A stretch of DNA of 64,000 nucleotides from Streptomyces sp. NRRL B-1140 (GTDB lineage: Bacteria; Actinomycetota; Actinomycetes; Streptomycetales; Streptomycetaceae): NCBI RefSeq assembly GCF_001280065.1, contig NZ_LGEA01000001.1, positions 248,001 to 312,000 of the forward strand, written 5' to 3'. Both the position numbers and the translations under genes were made by a program. Every line of letters begins with the position of its first letter. The first letter of the stretch is position 1. Shown here in pieces: positions 17,357-25,908 of this stretch. Under the pieces are notes generated by a model. It did no database searches, had not been told where the DNA came from, and worked only from the letters and a program-made list of their open reading frames with translations.

Positions 17357-19726
17357 ATGCTGGAGGCCACACCGCTCGGCGACGGATGGATCCTGCGGCA
17401 CGACTCGGACAGGCTGCCGGCCACCGTGCCGGGGTGCGTGCACACCGACCTGATGGCGGCCGGGGTGATCCCGGACCCGTTCCTCGGCCGGAACGAGACC
17501 GAGGTGGCCTGGGTGGGGCGCCGCGACTGGACCTACGAGCGGGATCTCGGCGGCTCGTCCGCGCAGGAGCAGACCGACCTGGTCTTCGAGGGGCTCGACA
17601 CCGTCGCCGAGATCTCCCTGGACGGGCGGACGCTGGGGAAGGTCCGCAACATGCACCGCTCGTACCGGTTCGACGTGACGGGCCTGTCCGGGCGGTTGTC
17701 CGTGCGGTTCGTCTCGGCGTACGCGGAGGCGGAGGCCGTACGCGGCCGGCTGGGCGAGCGGCCGGCGGCCTACGCCGAGCCCTACCAGTACCTGCGCAAG
17801 ATGGCCTGCTCGTTCGGCTGGGACTGGGGGCCCACCCTGGTGACGGCCGGGATCTGGCGGCCGGTGCGCCTGGAGCACTGGTCGACGGCACGGATCGCCC
17901 GGGTACGTCCGCTGGTCACCGTCGACGAGGGCACGGGCGTCGTCGAGCTGAACGTGGACGTCGAGCGGACCCGGGTCGAGGCACCGCTCGCCGTGGAGGC
18001 GACCGTGGCGGGGGTGCGGGCGCGCGCCGAGATCGAGGGCGCGGGCGGGATCGTACGGCTGCGGGTGCCGGACGCGGAGTTGTGGTGGCCGCGGGGGTAC
18101 GGCGAACAGCCGCTGTACGAGGTCGAGTTGACGCTGCTGCACGGCGAGGACGCCCTGGACGTGTGGCGGCGGCGCATCGGCTTCCGGACGGTGGAGCTGG
18201 ACCGGGGAGCCGACGGGCACGGCACCGGCTTCACCTTCGTCGTCAACGGCGAACGGCTCTTCGCGCGGGGCGTCAACTGGATCCCCGACGACGTCCTCCC
18301 CTCCCGGATCACCCGCGAGCGCTACCGGGAGCGCCTGGAGCAGGCGGCCGGCGCGGGGGTGGATCTCGTACGGGTCTGGGGCGGCGGGATCTACGAGAGC
18401 GAGGACTTCTACGACGCCTGCGACGAGCTCGGGCTGCTGGTGTGGCAGGACTTCCCGTTCGCCTGCGCCGCCTACCCGGAGGAGCAGCCGCTGCGCGGCG
18501 AGGTGGAGGCCGAGGCGCGGGAGAACGTCGTACGTCTGATGCCACACCCCTGTCTCGTGCTGTGGAACGGCAACAACGAGAACCTGTGGGGCTTCAGGGA
18601 CTGGGAGTGGGAGCCGCGGCTGGCCGGGGACTCCTGGGGCGAGGGGTACTACCTGGGCCTGCTGCCGCGGGTGGTGGCGGAGCTGGACCCGACCCGGCCC
18701 TACACCGCGGGCAGCCCCTGGTCGGGGTCGTGGGACCACCATCCGAACGACCCGGCGCACGGCACCCACCACTCGTGGGAGGTGTGGAACCGGGAGGACT
18801 ACGCGGACTACCGGCTGAGCGTGCCGCGCTTCGTCGCCGAGTTCGGCTGGCAGGCGCCGCCCGCGTACGGCACGCTGCGCCGGGCCCTGCCCGGGGAGGA
18901 GCTCGCGCCGGACTCCCCCGGCATGCTGCACCACCAGAAGGCCGACGACGGCAACGGCAAGCTGGAGCGGGGCCTCGCGCGGCATTTCGCCGTGCCGGAG
19001 GACGACTTCGGCCGGTGGCACTACCTCATGCAGCTCAACCAGGCGCGGGCGATCGCGGCCGGGATCGAACACTGGCGTGCGCACTGGCCGGTGTGCGCGG
19101 GGACGATCGTCTGGCAGCTCAACGACTGCTGGCCGGTGACGTCCTGGGCGGCGATCGACGGGGACGGCCGGGAGAAGCCGCTGTACCACGAGCTGCGGCG
19201 GCTGTACGCGGACCGGTTGCCGGCGTTCCTGGCGGGGGACGGCGGCTTGGAGCTGGCCGCCGTCAACCAGGCGGCCGGGGACTGGACGGGGGCGCTCACC
19301 CTGCGCCGGATGTCGGTGACGGGTGAGGTGCTGGGGCACAGGGGTGTGAGGTTCACAGCCGGGCCACGGACCGTGGCCCGGGTCGAGGTGCCGCGCGAGC
19401 TGACGCCCGCCGGGCCGAAGGAGTACCTGGTCGCCGACGTGGACGGGCTGCGGGCGGTGCACTTCCCGCTGCCGGACATCGAAGTCGCCTATCCGCGACC
19501 CGAGTTCGATGTCGAACTCGCCCCGGACGGCATCACCGTGACCGCTCGCACCCTGGTCCGGGACCTGCTGCTCCAGGCGGACCGGCTGGCGCCGGGGGCG
19601 CGGGCCGACCGGGGGCTCGTCACCCTGCTGCCGGGCGAAGAGGTGACCATCGGGGTGCGCGGCTGGAAGACTCCGGACGCGGAGAGAGCCCGTTCGGCCC
19701 TGTACTGCGTGGAGCCCACCCGATGA
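17357..19726 (+). CDS. Beta-mannosidase, glycoside hydrolase family 2
   Basis: A 789-residue cytoplasmic (no signal peptide) GH2 enzyme that releases mannose from the non-reducing end of beta-mannosides. Domain order is the usual one: sugar-binding jelly roll (about 1-165), immunoglobulin-like sandwich (about 170-265), catalytic barrel (about 270-600), and C-terminal sandwiches. The probable acid/base is Glu408 in LWNGNNENLWG and the nucleophile Glu495 in AEFGWQAP, both in the beta-mannosidase context rather than that of beta-galactosidase. The ATG at 17357 was chosen over a GTG two codons earlier because AAGGGAG is best placed for it. It overlaps the LacI gene by 4 bp (ATGA). The substrate is probably brought in by the divergent ABC transporter. 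Confidence 0.88.
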   Translation: MLEATPLGDGWILRHDSDRLPATVPGCVHTDLMAAGVIPDPFLGRNETEVAWVGRRDWTYERDLGGSSAQEQTDLVFEGLDTVAEISLDGRTLGKVRNMHRSYRFDVTGLSGRLSVRFVSAYAEAEAVRGRLGERPAAYAEPYQYLRKMACSFGWDWGPTLVTAGIWRPVRLEHWSTARIARVRPLVTVDEGTGVVELNVDVERTRVEAPLAVEATVAGVRARAEIEGAGGIVRLRVPDAELWWPRGYGEQPLYEVELTLLHGEDALDVWRRRIGFRTVELDRGADGHGTGFTFVVNGERLFARGVNWIPDDVLPSRITRERYRERLEQAAGAGVDLVRVWGGGIYESEDFYDACDELGLLVWQDFPFACAAYPEEQPLRGEVEAEARENVVRLMPHPCLVLWNGNNENLWGFRDWEWEPRLAGDSWGEGYYLGLLPRVVAELDPTRPYTAGSPWSGSWDHHPNDPAHGTHHSWEVWNREDYADYRLSVPRFVAEFGWQAPPAYGTLRRALPGEELAPDSPGMLHHQKADDGNGKLERGLARHFAVPEDDFGRWHYLMQLNQARAIAAGIEHWRAHWPVCAGTIVWQLNDCWPVTSWAAIDGDGREKPLYHELRRLYADRLPAFLAGDGGLELAAVNQAAGDWTGALTLRRMSVTGEVLGHRGVRFTAGPRTVARVEVPRELTPAGPKEYLVADVDGLRAVHFPLPDIEVAYPRPEFDVELAPDGITVTARTLVRDLLLQADRLAPGARADRGLVTLLPGEEVTIGVRGWKTPDAERARSALYCVEPTR

Positions 19727-20757
19727 CGGCAACGCCACCCCCTCGCGTCACCATCAAGGACGTCGCCGCGCGCGCCGGCGTGTCGAAGGGTGCCGTGTCC
19801 CTCGCCTTCAACCACAAGCCCGGCCTCTCGGGAGCCACCCGGGACCGGATCTTCCGGGCGGCGCGCGAACTGGGCTGGGCGCCGAGCCTCACGGCGCGGA
19901 CCCTGGCCGGATCACGGGTCGACGTGGTGGGCCTGGCGGTGTGCCGGCCGGCCCGGGTCCTGGGCCTCGAACCCTGGTACATGGAGTTCGTCTCCGGCGT
20001 GGAGAGCGTGCTGGCCGAGCACGCCAGCTCGCTGCTGCTGAGGCTGGTGCGGAACATGGACGAGGAGGTGGACGTCCAGGAGGCGTGGTGGCGGGCGCGG
20101 CAGATCGGCGGGTCGATCCTGGTCGACTTCCGCGCGGACGATCCGCGGGCGGCCCTGACGCAGCGCCTGGGGATGCCGGCGGTCGCCGTCGGCCATCCCT
20201 CGCTCACCGGGGGGCTCACGTCGGTATGGACGGACGACGCCACGGCCGTGACGGAGGCGGTGCGGTATCTGGCCGCCCTGGGGCACCGCCGGATCGCCCG
20301 GGTGGGCGGAGCGGCGGACCTCGGGCACACGGCGATCCGGACGACGGCGTTCGACGAGGCGGCGGGGGTGCTGGCCCTGGCCGGGGCTTGGCAGGTCGCG
20401 ACGGACTTCTCGGGGGACGCGGGGGCGCGGGCGACGCGCTCGCTGCTGGCCGCGCCGTCGGCCGACCGGCCGACGGCGATCGTGTACGACAACGACATCA
20501 TGGCGGTGGCGGGCCTGTCGGTGGCGGCGGAGATGGGGCTTCGGGTACCGGAGGACGTGTCGCTGCTGGCCTGGGACGACTCGCAGCTGTGCCGGCTGAC
20601 GCATCCGACGCTTTCGGCTATGAGCCATGACGTGCACGGGTTCGGGGCGGAGGTGGCCAGGACGTTGTTCTCGGTGATCGCCGGAGGTGAGGGTGGGTCC
20701 CATCCTGTGCCGACACCGGTGCTGACGCCCCGGGGGTCCACAGCGCCGCCTCGGTGA
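19723..20757 (+). CDS. LacI-family transcriptional regulator of the mannoside locus
   Basis: A 344-residue repressor. The N-terminal helix-turn-helix (residues about 9-54) reads VTIKDVAARAGVSKGAVSLA and is followed by the hinge helix segment SLTARTLAGSR; the remainder is a periplasmic-binding-protein-like effector domain. Its ATG overlaps the mannosidase stop (ATGA), so the two are co-translated. The best target is the pair of CCGG-centred palindromes in the 17193-17357 region, between the mannosidase and the transporter, with a mannose-containing oligosaccharide as the likely inducer. This is inference from position. Confidence 0.88.
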   Translation: MTATPPPRVTIKDVAARAGVSKGAVSLAFNHKPGLSGATRDRIFRAARELGWAPSLTARTLAGSRVDVVGLAVCRPARVLGLEPWYMEFVSGVESVLAEHASSLLLRLVRNMDEEVDVQEAWWRARQIGGSILVDFRADDPRAALTQRLGMPAVAVGHPSLTGGLTSVWTDDATAVTEAVRYLAALGHRRIARVGGAADLGHTAIRTTAFDEAAGVLALAGAWQVATDFSGDAGARATRSLLAAPSADRPTAIVYDNDIMAVAGLSVAAEMGLRVPEDVSLLAWDDSQLCRLTHPTLSAMSHDVHGFGAEVARTLFSVIAGGEGGSHPVPTPVLTPRGSTAPPR

Positions 20758-20782
20758 GCGCCAAATGGGAGTGCGGGTGCGT

Positions 20783-20813
20783 CGTGGCTGTTCGCGCAGT
20801 TCCCCGCGCCCCC
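20783..20813 (-). repeat. Interspersed intergenic repeat, copy 3
   Basis: An inverted copy of the element at 9173-9203, 25 bp after the LacI gene stop and before the thiolase promoter region. Confidence 0.75.
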
Positions 20814-20883
20814 AAGGGCACCGCACCACCCGGAGATGAGATGTGACCTTCGCCGCTCCGCCTGTCAGGGGTGTGCAGCTACG

Positions 20884-20893
20884 TTACCCATAA
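20884..20893. promoter_or_regulatory. Short TTA-N4-TAA inverted repeat in the thiolase promoter region
   Basis: TTACCCATAA lies 74-83 bp before the thiolase start, inside the most AT-rich part of the gap, beside TAGCAT, which could serve as a -10 box. Its role as an operator is a guess. Confidence 0.3.
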
Positions 20894-20904
20894 GTAGCAT
20901 GGGC

Positions 20905-20920
20905 CTGAGCGCGCGCTCAG
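20905..20920. promoter_or_regulatory. Perfect 16-bp palindrome upstream of the beta-oxidation operon
   Basis: CTGAGCGCGCGCTCAG is identical to its reverse complement and ends 46 bp before the thiolase start codon. GAGCG/CGCTC half-sites are typical of TetR-family operators, and TetR proteins commonly control fatty acid degradation in actinobacteria. No TetR gene is in this window. Confidence 0.5.
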
Positions 20921-20966
20921 CGCATCGCAGCAGCAATGCAGATCCTGACCCTGGAGGAGAGCCATC

Positions 20967-22184
20967 GTGCCTCGTACCGTCAGGGACGTCGTCTTCGTCG
21001 ACGGCGTCCGCACCCCGTTCGGCAAGGCGGGCCCGAAGGGCATCTACCACGAGACCCGTGCCGACGACCTCGTCGTGAAGGCGATCCGGGAGCTGCTGCG
21101 CCGCAACCCCGGTCTCGACCCGAAGAAGATCGACGAGGTCGCCATCGCCGCGACCACGCAGATCGGTGACCAGGGCCTGACCATCGGCCGCACGGCGGGC
21201 ATTCTCGCCGGGCTGCCGCAGTCCGTGCCCGGTTACTCCATCGACCGCATGTGCGCCGGCGCCCTGACCGCCGTCACCTCGGTCGCCGGTTCCGTCGCCT
21301 TCGGCGCCTACGACATCGCCATCGCGGGCGGTGTCGAGCACATGGGCCGCCACCCCATGGGCGAGGGCGTGGACCCGAACCCGCGGTTCGTCTCCGAGAA
21401 GCTGGTCGACGAGTCGGCCCTCTTCATGGGCATGACCGCGGAGAACCTCCACGACCGCTACCCGCAGATCACCAAGCAGCGCGCCGACGAGTACGCCGTG
21501 CGCTCCCAGGAGAAGGCCGCCAAGGCGTACGCCAACGGCAAGATCCAGGCCGACCTGGTGCCGGTCTCGGTACGCCGCACCTCCCCCGAGGCCGGTGAGA
21601 CGGGCTGGGGCCTGGTCACCGCCGACGAGCCGATGCGCCCGGGCACGACCCTGGAGAACCTCTCCGGCCTGAAGACCCCGTTCCGTGTGCACGGCCGGGT
21701 CACCGCCGGTAACGCGGCCGGTCTGAATGACGGCGCCACCGCCTCCCTCATCGCCTCCGAGGACTTCGCGCGCGAGCACGACCTCCCCGTGAAGATGCGC
21801 CTGGTCTCCTACTCCTTCGCGGGCGTGGAGCCCGAGGTCATGGGCTACGGCCCGATCCCGGCCACGGAGAAGGCACTGGCCCAGGCCGGTCTGTCGATCT
21901 CCGACATCGGCCTGTTCGAGATCAACGAGGCCTTCGCCGTCCAGGTGCTGGCCTTCCTGGACCACTACGGCATCGCCGACGACGACGAGCGCGTCAACCA
22001 GTACGGCGGCGCCATCGCCTTCGGCCACCCGCTGGCCTCCTCCGGCGTCCGCCTGATGACGCAGCTGGCCCGCCAGTTCGAGGAGCAGCCGCACGTCCGC
22101 TACGGCCTGACCACCATGTGCGTCGGCTTCGGCATGGGCGCGACGGTCATCTGGGAGAACCCGCACTTCGAGGGGGACAAGTGA
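20967..22184 (+). CDS. fadA: Acetyl-CoA acyltransferase (beta-oxidation thiolase)
   Basis: A 405-residue thiolase that splits 3-ketoacyl-CoA with CoA to give acetyl-CoA and a shortened acyl-CoA. The catalytic set is complete: Cys96 in DRMCAGALTA, His354 in FGHPLASSG and Cys385 in MCVGFGMG. The start is the GTG at 20967, preceded by GGAGGAG. Its stop overlaps the GTG start of the following fadB-type gene, so the two subunits of a trifunctional-type complex are made together. That partnership supports a degradative thiolase rather than a biosynthetic acetoacetyl-CoA thiolase. Confidence 0.9.
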   Translation: MPRTVRDVVFVDGVRTPFGKAGPKGIYHETRADDLVVKAIRELLRRNPGLDPKKIDEVAIAATTQIGDQGLTIGRTAGILAGLPQSVPGYSIDRMCAGALTAVTSVAGSVAFGAYDIAIAGGVEHMGRHPMGEGVDPNPRFVSEKLVDESALFMGMTAENLHDRYPQITKQRADEYAVRSQEKAAKAYANGKIQADLVPVSVRRTSPEAGETGWGLVTADEPMRPGTTLENLSGLKTPFRVHGRVTAGNAAGLNDGATASLIASEDFAREHDLPVKMRLVSYSFAGVEPEVMGYGPIPATEKALAQAGLSISDIGLFEINEAFAVQVLAFLDHYGIADDDERVNQYGGAIAFGHPLASSGVRLMTQLARQFEEQPHVRYGLTTMCVGFGMGATVIWENPHFEGDK

Positions 22185-24310
22185 GCACCACCGCCGAGCT
22201 TCTCAAGCAGGCTTCCGAGCTGTTCCCGGACGAGGTCGTCACGAGTGCGCACGTACGCCACTTCGACCTCCCCCTCGGTGCCGGGCGCTTCGCCCTGATC
22301 ACCCTGGACAACAGCCACGACCACACCAAGCCGACCACCTTCGGCCCGGCCTCGCTGGCGAACCTCAACGCCGCGATCGACCAGGTCGAGAAGGAGGCGG
22401 CGGACGGCGAGATCACCGGCGTCGGCATCACCGGCAAGCCGTTCATCTTCGCGGTCGGCGCCGACCTCAAGGGCGTGGAGATCCTCAAGGAGTACGAGCA
22501 CGCACTCGCCATCGGCAAGGGCGGCCACGAGGTCTTCAAGCGGCTGTCCCAGCTGGCCGTGCCGACCTTCGCGTACTACAACGGCGCCGCGATGGGCGGC
22601 GGTGTCGAGGTGGGTCTGCACTGCACCTACCGCACCGTCTCCGCGGCCGTGCCGGCGTTCTCGCTGCCCGAGGTCTTCCTCGGCCTCGTCCCGGGCTGGG
22701 GCGGCTGCACGATCCTGCCGAACCTGATCGGCCCGGAGAAGGCCGTCTCGGTCATCATCGAGAACAGCCTCAACCAGAACAAGCAGCTCAAGGGCAAGCA
22801 GGTCTACGAGCTCGGGATCGCCGACGCGATCTTCGAGGGCGCGGACTTCCTGGAGCAGTCGCTGATCTGGACCGCGACCGTCCTCAAGGGCGAGCTGAAG
22901 ATCGAGCGCCCGGTGATCGACCGCGGCGAAGGCTGGGACCAGGCCGTCGCCAAGGGCCGCTTCATCGCGGACTCCAAGGTGCACGGCGCGGCCCCGGCCG
23001 CCTACCGCGCGCTGGACATCATCGCCGCCGCCAAGGACGGCGACCTCCAGCAGGGCTACGACGCCGAGGACAAGGCCCTCGCCGACCTGATCATGGGCGG
23101 CGAACTGCGCTCCGGCATCTACGCCTTCAACCTGGTGCAGAAGCGCGGCAAGCGCCCGGCCGGTGCCCCGGACAAGAACCTGGCCCGCCCGGTCACCAAG
23201 GTCGGCGTCGTCGGCGCCGGTCTGATGGCCAGCCAGCTCGCGCTGCTGTTCCTGCGCCGCCTGGAGGTGCCGGTCGTGCTGACCGACATCGACCAGGAGC
23301 GCGTCGACAAGGGCGTGGGCTACGTCCACGCCGAGATCGACAAGCTGCTCGGCAAGGGCCGCATCAACCAGGACAAGGCCAACCGCCTCAAGGCGCTGGT
23401 GTCCGGTGTGCTGGACAAGGCCGAGGGCTTCTCGGACGCCGACTTCGTCATCGAAGCGGTCTTCGAGGAGATCGGCGTCAAGCAGCAGGTGTTCGCCGAG
23501 GTCGAGGCGGTCGCCCCGGCGCACGCGATCTTCGCGACCAACACCTCGTCCCTCTCGGTCTCGGAGATGGCGTCGAAGCTGAAGCACCCCGAGCGGGTCG
23601 TGGGCTTCCACTTCTTCAACCCGGTCGCGGTCCTGCCGCTGCTGGAGATCGTGCGCGGCGAGAAGACCGACGACGCCTCGCTGGCCACGGCCTTCGCCGT
23701 CGCCAAGAAGCTGAAGAAGACCGCGGTGCTCACCAAGGACGCCCCGGCGTTCGTCGTGAACCGCATCCTGACCCGCTTCATGGGCGAGATCCAGAACATC
23801 ATCGACGAGGGCACCCCCGTCGAGGTCGCCGAGAAGGGCGTCGAGCCGCTCGGTCTGCCGATGTCGCCGCTGGTCCTGCTGGAGCTGGTCGGCCCGGCGA
23901 TCGGCCTGCACGTCTCGGAGACGCTCAACCGGGCGTTCCCGGACCGCTTCACGGTCTCCCCGAACCTCGCGGCCGTCGTCAAGGCGGGCAAGCGCGGCTT
24001 CTACGTCTACGACTCCGGCAAGCCGGAGCTGGACCCCGAGGTCGCCGCGCTGCTGAAGCAGGGCGACACGGTCCTGACGGAGGAGCAGGTCCGCGACCGC
24101 GTGCTCGACGCGGTGGCGCAGGAGATCGGCATCATGCTCGACGAGGGCGTCGTCGCCGAGGCCCAGGACATCGACCTGTGCCTCATCACGGGCGCCGGCT
24201 GGCCCTTCCACCTGGGCGGCATCACGCCGTACCTGGACCGCGAGGGTGTCTCCGAGCGCGTGAACGGCAAGAGGTTCCTGGCGCAGGGCGTCGCGAGCGT
24301 CCCGGCGTAA
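22181..24310 (+). CDS. fadB: Fatty acid oxidation complex alpha subunit: enoyl-CoA hydratase / 3-hydroxyacyl-CoA dehydrogenase
   Basis: A 709-residue fusion enzyme of beta-oxidation. Residues about 20-310 form a crotonase domain (oxyanion-hole segments FIFAVGADLKG and NGAAMGGGVEVG, then SLPEVFLGLVPGWGG with the catalytic glutamate region). Residues about 345-530 form the NAD-binding 3-hydroxyacyl-CoA dehydrogenase domain (KVGVVGAGLMASQLA, and GFHFFNPV with the catalytic histidine), and two C-terminal helical domains follow. The dinucleotide loop reads GAGLMA rather than the common GAGxMG. The start is the GTG at 22181, overlapping the thiolase stop by 4 bp. It converts enoyl-CoA to 3-ketoacyl-CoA for the thiolase. 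Confidence 0.92.
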   Translation: MSTTAELLKQASELFPDEVVTSAHVRHFDLPLGAGRFALITLDNSHDHTKPTTFGPASLANLNAAIDQVEKEAADGEITGVGITGKPFIFAVGADLKGVEILKEYEHALAIGKGGHEVFKRLSQLAVPTFAYYNGAAMGGGVEVGLHCTYRTVSAAVPAFSLPEVFLGLVPGWGGCTILPNLIGPEKAVSVIIENSLNQNKQLKGKQVYELGIADAIFEGADFLEQSLIWTATVLKGELKIERPVIDRGEGWDQAVAKGRFIADSKVHGAAPAAYRALDIIAAAKDGDLQQGYDAEDKALADLIMGGELRSGIYAFNLVQKRGKRPAGAPDKNLARPVTKVGVVGAGLMASQLALLFLRRLEVPVVLTDIDQERVDKGVGYVHAEIDKLLGKGRINQDKANRLKALVSGVLDKAEGFSDADFVIEAVFEEIGVKQQVFAEVEAVAPAHAIFATNTSSLSVSEMASKLKHPERVVGFHFFNPVAVLPLLEIVRGEKTDDASLATAFAVAKKLKKTAVLTKDAPAFVVNRILTRFMGEIQNIIDEGTPVEVAEKGVEPLGLPMSPLVLLELVGPAIGLHVSETLNRAFPDRFTVSPNLAAVVKAGKRGFYVYDSGKPELDPEVAALLKQGDTVLTEEQVRDRVLDAVAQEIGIMLDEGVVAEAQDIDLCLITGAGWPFHLGGITPYLDREGVSERVNGKRFLAQGVASVPA

Positions 24311-24325
24311 CGCGTAACCCCTGAG

Positions 24326-24364
24326 GGGGGCGGGCGCACGGTGGCAATCCGTGCACCCGCCCCC
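24326..24364 (+). terminator. Hairpin terminator after fadB
   Basis: Arms GGGGGCGGGCGCACGG and its near-complement pair with one mismatch around a 7-nt loop, 16 bp after the stop, followed by a short T run. Confidence 0.8.
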
Positions 24365-24411
24365 TTTCGCAGGCTCAAGAGGAAGTAGCTGGTTCCACTT
24401 TCTGCAAGCGG

Positions 24412-25431
24412 TCAGATCTCCCGCCAGGCCTCCAGCGCCAGCCCGGGCTCGTCCTTGCGGCGGGTGAGCAGCACGGTCCCCGTCGAGGGCGACAGGGAGG
24501 CCGCTACGGCCTCCTCGTGCTCGTCGAGCGCCACCGACACGACGGCGTCGGCGGACAGCCGGGGGCCGGACTCGGTCCACCAGGCGCCGGCCGACTCCTG
24601 CTCGGTCGGATACGCGGCGAAGGCGACCCGGCCGCTCGCCGACCGCTGGGCGAGCACGGTGCAGTCGTACCCCTCGATGACACACCGCACGGCGGAGACG
24701 GGCCCCGGGCCGGCGGAGGGCAGCAGGGTCACCGGCTTCTCACCGGGACGCCAGGCGCACAGGTCGCCGGAGCCGTCGGTGAAGAAGAGGGTGGTGTGCT
24801 CGGCGGACGTGGCCAGAGCGCGCAGCGTACCCGGACGTACGGAAGCGTCCACGCCCTCGGCCCGCACCGGCTTCTTGCCGTCCGACTCCTGCCGCCAGCG
24901 CAGGATCCCGCCGGGTACGGCGGCGTACAGCTCGACCAGCCCCGACTCGCCCGTGACGGCGGCCAACTCACCCTCGACATCCTGCCCTTCGAGGTCCAGC
25001 CAGCCTCCCCAGCCGCCCTTCACCTTCTGGTTGCGCAGGCTGACGCCGCCCTTGCCGTTGCGGACGAAGACATAACCGCGCCCCGCCCCGTCCACGGTCA
25101 CGGCGGGCGGCCCCGTACGGTCGCCCTTCTTGTCCGGGTGACCGATGGGAGTCCAGTCCAGGGGCGCGAGGTGGGGGCGGAAGTGCGTGGTGTGCACGAG
25201 CCCTGACTCGCCCGGGGCGGTGGGCCGCCAGGCCGCCAGGTGGGCGTAACGGTCGGCGCCTTGTCCGACCGCTGCCTCCGGGTGCAGCTTCTGGGCACCG
25301 CCGACGGTTCGCGGTTCGTCCTCCCAAGGGCCGCCGGGGCCGCGCTCGGCCCGGCACAGGACGGCGTCGCGGGAGGGCAGATACACGGTGAGGCGGCCGT
25401 CGCGGCCGCGGATGAGCCAGTCGCCGTTCAC
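24412..25431 (-). CDS. Hypothetical protein, probable beta-propeller
   Basis: A 339-residue protein that I cannot assign to a named family. It is made of repeated units of about 45-50 residues with spaced Trp, Gly and Asp and short strands (for example GGWGGWLDLEGQ, LVELYAAVPGGILRWR, LCAWRPGEKPVTLLPS), a pattern that resembles a beta-propeller of the PLL-lectin kind. There is no signal peptide or membrane helix, so it should be cytoplasmic. The GTG at 25429-25431 is the start: the box TAAAGT lies exactly 6 nt upstream, and there is no ribosome-binding site, suggesting a leaderless message. It is divergent from the NYN-domain gene, 66 bp away. Confidence 0.7.
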   Translation of the reverse strand: MNGDWLIRGRDGRLTVYLPSRDAVLCRAERGPGGPWEDEPRTVGGAQKLHPEAAVGQGADRYAHLAAWRPTAPGESGLVHTTHFRPHLAPLDWTPIGHPDKKGDRTGPPAVTVDGAGRGYVFVRNGKGGVSLRNQKVKGGWGGWLDLEGQDVEGELAAVTGESGLVELYAAVPGGILRWRQESDGKKPVRAEGVDASVRPGTLRALATSAEHTTLFFTDGSGDLCAWRPGEKPVTLLPSAGPGPVSAVRCVIEGYDCTVLAQRSASGRVAFAAYPTEQESAGAWWTESGPRLSADAVVSVALDEHEEAVAASLSPSTGTVLLTRRKDEPGLALEAWREI

Positions 25432-25437
25432 CAGTTC

Positions 25438-25443
25438 ACTTTA
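25438..25443 (-). promoter_or_regulatory. -10 box of a putative leaderless promoter (propeller-like gene)
   Basis: On the minus strand TAAAGT is followed by exactly 6 nt and the GTG start at 25431. The divergent NYN gene has GACCCT in the same position (25486-25491) relative to its ATG. Confidence 0.45.
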
Positions 25444-25497
25444 TGCGGGCCCCACGGCTCGGCGCGCGGCCCACCCCCGCCGTGCGACCCTGGCCGC

Positions 25498-25869
25498 ATG
25501 AACGAGCCTTCGCCTCTCCTCGTCGTGGTCGACGCCGCGAATGTCGTCGGGTCGGTACCGGACGGCTGGTGGCGGGACCGCCGGGGCGCGGCGGAACGGC
25601 TGCGGGACCGGTTGGCCGCGGAGGGAGTTCCCGCCGTGTCCGGCCCGGTGGAGATCGTCCTGGTGGTGGAGGGGGCCGCGCGGGGCGTGGAGTCCGTGCC
25701 CGGGGTGCGGGTGTCGACGGCGCCGGGCAGTGGGGACGATCACATCGTGGAGGTGGTCGCGTCGGCCGGCACCCGTCCCGTCCTTGTCGTCACGGCGGAC
25801 CGGGAGCTGCGGCGGAGGGTCGGGGAGCTGGGGGCGGAGGTGGCGGGGCCGCGGTCTGTTCGTCCGTAG
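25498..25869 (+). CDS. NYN (YacP/PIN-like) domain protein
   Basis: A 123-residue single-domain protein. It opens with LLVVVDAANVVGS, carries GDDHIVEVV in the middle and TADRELRRRV near the end; these spaced acidic residues are those of NYN/YacP-type PIN-like nucleases, which act on RNA. Homologues are often labelled NTP pyrophosphohydrolase, but I see no Nudix or MazG motif. The ATG at 25498 lacks a clear ribosome-binding site. It ends 40 bp before the convergent amino acid permease. Confidence 0.7.
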   Translation: MNEPSPLLVVVDAANVVGSVPDGWWRDRRGAAERLRDRLAAEGVPAVSGPVEIVLVVEGAARGVESVPGVRVSTAPGSGDDHIVEVVASAGTRPVLVVTADRELRRRVGELGAEVAGPRSVRP

Positions 25870-25908
25870 GACACGGCCCCGAACCACCACCCGGCGGTCG
25901 GACGGAGG

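Noticed and set aside
16553..19738. 1061-codon open frame antisense to the GH2 mannosidase
   Set aside because: Shadow of a verified glycoside hydrolase gene; Pro/Arg/His-rich, no domain.
22100..24685. 861-codon open frame antisense to fadB
   Set aside because: It mirrors fadB and has the Asp/Val/Leu-rich composition of a GC-driven shadow frame; no start signal or motif.
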